Assembly (NCBI GenBank): GCA_030426845.1
Contig: JAUHXR010000062.1
Span: forward strand, 1 to 34,111
Direction of reading: 5' to 3'
Origin: Polyangia bacterium
GTDB lineage: Bacteria > Myxococcota_A > Polyangia > Polyangiales > Sandaracinaceae
Length of the DNA stretch: 34,111 nucleotides
Shown here in pieces: positions 31,530 to 34,111 of this stretch; positions within the stretch are counted from its first letter, which is position 1; each line of letters opens with the position of its first letter. The translations under genes and the position numbers were made by a program. The notes beneath the pieces are model-generated. The model was not told the DNA's origin, ran no database searches, and saw nothing but the letters and a program-made list of their open reading frames with translations.

Positions 31530-33155
31530 ATGCGCATCTCGAAGCACGGTCGACGACTCTTCCTCACCGGCGCGGGCGGCGCCGTCCTCGCCCTCCCCTG
31601 GCTGCCTTCGCTCCTGCCGCGCGCGCTGCGGACCAAGGCGCACGCGCAGGACCCGGTGGTGCCGCGGCGCTTCATCGCGATGAAGACGTACAGCGGCGCG
31701 CCGGTGCTCGACTGGTACCCGCGCAACGCGCCGAGCGGCTACACCACGCACTCGGTCGACGGCACGGTCGCGCTGAGCACGCCGCTCAACGAGCCGACGG
31801 GACGCCACAGCAACGGCATGGAGTACTTCGGCCGCCAGGCGCCGCTGAGCGACTTCGCGGGGACGGGGATCTCGAACGTCTTCGGGTCGGGCTTCAACGC
31901 CTTCGCCGACCAGATGATCCTCTTCCGCGGGCTCGACTTCATGCCCGGGCTCAACCACAACCACGGCGGCTACCTCGGCAACCTCGGGCTGAACACCAAC
32001 GGCACGGGCGGCGAGGTCGCGGGCGCCCAGATCAACTGCACGATCGACCACGTGATGGCCGCGTCGCAGAGCGTCTACGCGAGCACCCCGTCCGGGCCGC
32101 GCGTGCTCCACGTCGGCAGCCGCGTCAACACGGCGTCCTACGCGCCCACCGATCCCTCCAACGTCCTCGCCACCGGGCGCGGCGCGATCCAGCAGGCCCA
32201 GGCCTTCGTGAACCCGCGCGCCGCGTTCGACGCGGTGTTCGGCACCGCCCCGCCCGACCCGATGGGGAGCGGGCCAGGGGTGAGCGCGCGCCTCGTCGAC
32301 CGCGTGATCGAGGACTACCGCCGCGCGCGAGACGGCTCACACCTCTCGAGCGAGGATCGGCAGCAGCTCGAGCGGCACATCGCGCACCTCAGCGAGCTCG
32401 AGGAGCGCGTCAACCGCATGGACGCGCTGATGTGCAACCCCACGGCGCCTCCGATGATCGACACGGGCGGCGAGTTCAACGCGGACACCACCCAGGTGAC
32501 GGCGCTGTTCGACAACCTCGTCGACGTGATCGTCACCGCGCTCGCCTGCGACGCGACGCGCATCGCGACGCTCGACATCACCAAGATGGTGGTCAACGAC
32601 GGCGGCGACGTCTTCGGGATGGGCGACTCGGAGAACGCGAACTCGGCGGGCCGGGACAACTGGCACTTCCAGGCCCACGAGTGGAACGACGACGCCAAGC
32701 GCTGGCTCGGCCTCGGCGCGACCTGGGTCGCCCAGCACGTCGTGCTGCGGCTCCTCGAGGGGCTCTCCGCGATCCGCGAGCCCGACGGCCAGACGCTGCT
32801 CCATCACACGCTCGCGATGTGGAGCAACGAGCTGAGCTTCAACCACCTGAACTACAGCATCCCGACCGTGACCTTCGGGAGCCTCGGCGGCGCCGTCCGC
32901 CCCGGCCGCTACATCGACTACGTCGATCACGACCGCCCGATCCGCTTCCGCCAGCACGATGGCTCGGTGGTCGAGGGCGTCCAGTTCAACCGCCTCCTCG
33001 TGACGATCATGCAGGGGATGGGGCTGATGCCGTCGGAGTACGAGCGCACGCCCGGCCGCGGCTTCGGGGAGACCCAGCCGGTCGGCAAAGGCAGCGGCTT
33101 CGCGCTGGACTACGACGACTCGAACGTGGGCCAGATCCTGCCCGACATCGGGTAG
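31530..33155 (+). CDS. Tat-exported DUF1552-type protein (module 2)
   Basis: The 541-residue protein has a Tat signal HGRRLFLTGAGG (6-17), a hydrophobic core, and probable cleavage at AHAQD. Conserved blocks are VPRRFIAMKTYSGAPVLDWYP (family N-terminal strand; about 44-64), LNHNHGGYLGNLG (His pair; about 137-149), HLSELEERVNRMDAL (coiled helix), HFQAHEWNDD and MWSNELSFNHLNYSIPTV. The His and Asn/Glu-rich blocks sit where module 1 has HARNH and SELANGNHG, so an extracytoplasmic metal site is possible. It starts 3 nt after the haem lipoprotein stop, with ggag about 10 nt upstream. The pair therefore forms a tight operon like module 1. Function is not known for the family. Confidence 0.85.
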   Translation: MRISKHGRRLFLTGAGGAVLALPWLPSLLPRALRTKAHAQDPVVPRRFIAMKTYSGAPVLDWYPRNAPSGYTTHSVDGTVALSTPLNEPTGRHSNGMEYFGRQAPLSDFAGTGISNVFGSGFNAFADQMILFRGLDFMPGLNHNHGGYLGNLGLNTNGTGGEVAGAQINCTIDHVMAASQSVYASTPSGPRVLHVGSRVNTASYAPTDPSNVLATGRGAIQQAQAFVNPRAAFDAVFGTAPPDPMGSGPGVSARLVDRVIEDYRRARDGSHLSSEDRQQLERHIAHLSELEERVNRMDALMCNPTAPPMIDTGGEFNADTTQVTALFDNLVDVIVTALACDATRIATLDITKMVVNDGGDVFGMGDSENANSAGRDNWHFQAHEWNDDAKRWLGLGATWVAQHVVLRLLEGLSAIREPDGQTLLHHTLAMWSNELSFNHLNYSIPTVTFGSLGGAVRPGRYIDYVDHDRPIRFRQHDGSVVEGVQFNRLLVTIMQGMGLMPSEYERTPGRGFGETQPVGKGSGFALDYDDSNVGQILPDIG

Positions 33156-33171
33156 GCGGCCCTCCGCGAGC

Positions 33172-34111
33172 CTACGCGTGGATGGCGCTGGCCGAGGCGC
33201 CGTCCACCGCGGTGCCCACCGCGTCCTGGACGCGCGCGAAGCCGGCCGCGCGCGCGCGCTCGCCGAGGCCGAGGGCGATGCGGCGCGCGGTGAGCGGGCC
33301 GCCGTAGACGAATCCCGTGTAGATCTGGACGAGCGAGGCGCCGTGGAGCACGCGCTCCCAGGCGTCGTCGGCGTCCTCGATCCCGCCAGCCGCGATCAGC
33401 ACCATCCGCGCCCCGAGCCGCCGCCGCAGCCGCGTCAGGACCTCGAGCGCGCGACGATTCAGGGGCGCGCCGCTCAGCCCGCCCGCCCCGATCGCCTCGA
33501 CGCGCGGCGGCGGGGTGCGGAGGCCCGAGCGCGAGATCGTCGTGTTGGTCGCGACGACGCCCGAGAGCTCGAGGTCGAGCGCGAGGTCGGCCACCGCGTC
33601 CACGTCCGCGTCGCTGAGGTCGGGGGCGATCTTCACGAGGAGCGGCGGCGGGCGCTCGCAGACCTCGCGGGAAGCGGCGCGCACCGCGGCGAGGATCGGG
33701 CGCAGCTTCTCGACCGCCTGCAGATCGCGGAGCCCCGGGGTGTTCGGCGAGCTGACGTTGACCACCAGGTAGTCCGCGTAGGGCGCGACGCGACGCGCGC
33801 TCGTGGCGTAGTCCTCCGCGGCCGCGGCCTCCTCGGTGACCTTGCTCTTGCCGATGTTGATGCCGAGCGGGACGCGGCGCGGCGCGCGCAGCCGCGCGAC
33901 CGCGTCGGCCGAGCCGCGGTTGTTGAAGCCCATGCGGTTGACGAGCGCGCGGTCGGCCGACAGCCGGAACATCCGCGGCCGCGGGTTGCCGGGCTGCGCG
34001 TGGGCGGTGAGCGTCCCCACCTCCACGTGGCCGAAGCCGAGGCGCCCCAGCGCCCCGAAGCCGATCGCGTCCTTGTCGAAGCCGGCCGCGAGGCCCACCG
34101 GGGTCGGGAAG
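33172..34111 (-). CDS. pyrD: Dihydroorotate dehydrogenase, quinone type (partial)
   Basis: The gene runs off the right edge; 312 residues remain and about 40-45 N-terminal ones are missing (class 2 enzymes are about 340 residues). The visible part starts [14 protein letters not shown], the class 2 FMN-binding block. [31 protein letters not shown] with the catalytic Ser region, [25 protein letters not shown] and AAGGI follow. It oxidises dihydroorotate to orotate at the membrane with quinone as acceptor in pyrimidine synthesis. It is convergent with the module 2 operon, 16 bp apart. Confidence 0.97.
   Translation of the reverse strand, partial: FPTPVGLAAGFDKDAIGFGALGRLGFGHVEVGTLTAHAQPGNPRPRMFRLSADRALVNRMGFNNRGSADAVARLRAPRRVPLGINIGKSKVTEEAAAAEDYATSARRVAPYADYLVVNVSSPNTPGLRDLQAVEKLRPILAAVRAASREVCERPPPLLVKIAPDLSDADVDAVADLALDLELSGVVATNTTISRSGLRTPPPRVEAIGAGGLSGAPLNRRALEVLTRLRRRLGARMVLIAAGGIEDADDAWERVLHGASLVQIYTGFVYGGPLTARRIALGLGERARAAGFARVQDAVGTAVDGASASAIHA

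Noticed and set aside
28104-32111. Extended 1335-codon minus frame for the module 1 haem lipoprotein
   Set aside because: The part above 29750 is antisense to module 2 and has shadow composition. The ATG at 29750 starts a proper lipoprotein signal peptide.

Overview
The window is a dense, very GC-rich stretch of a bacterial chromosome. The best fit is a myxobacterium-like member of the Myxococcota, perhaps near the Sandaracinaceae or Polyangia. The evidence is gene content: three Hanks-type Ser/Thr kinases (two with PEGA tails), an FHA-domain sigma-54 activator, Cys-rich and DAGP-rich lipoproteins, an RCC1-propeller lipoprotein, and paired DUF1592-type haem lipoproteins with DUF1552-type Tat proteins. 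Taxonomy is inferred, not proven. I see no tRNA, rRNA, IS element, prophage or CRISPR array.

Layout. 1-2611: the end of an unknown Gly-rich protein, a small PHA-granule-like protein, a secreted protein, an SGNH-like hydrolase (minus) and a Cys-rich lipoprotein. 2574-8175 (minus): a five-gene run of yedK-like DNA-protein crosslink protein, PEGA kinase, pgi, an unknown gene coupled to pgi by a GTGA overlap, and a small lipoprotein whose signal peptide is a 15-bp minisatellite. 8247-12770 (plus): a hybrid histidine kinase, thyA-folA and corA. 12774-14489 (minus): a glutamate/aspartate-type symporter with an extra domain.

14583-25272 (plus) is a signalling block: a TPR/TM protein, a PEGA kinase and two homologous Cys-rich lipoproteins; an HGD-type kinase; an FHA-sigma-54 activator; an ECF sigma factor with a FecR/TPR anti-sigma-like partner and an envelope protein. 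25280-26515 (minus) is a seven-repeat RCC1 lipoprotein. 26542-33155 holds two back-to-back operons, each a CxxCH lipoprotein followed by a Tat-exported DUF1552-type protein, around an 81-bp divergent promoter. The window ends in a partial pyrD (minus).

Two features run through the window. Many first-of-operon genes lack a Shine-Dalgarno sequence and instead carry a TANNNT-like -10 box (often GCTACCCTCG) 5-10 nt before the start codon, which suggests leaderless mRNAs. Downstream genes often start inside an ATGA or GTGA overlap. The most notable local signals are the expanded AAMLF signal peptide, the mirror-image haem-lipoprotein/Tat operons, and a 14-bp identical element at matching positions before the ECF sigma gene and a secreted protein about 22 kb away.
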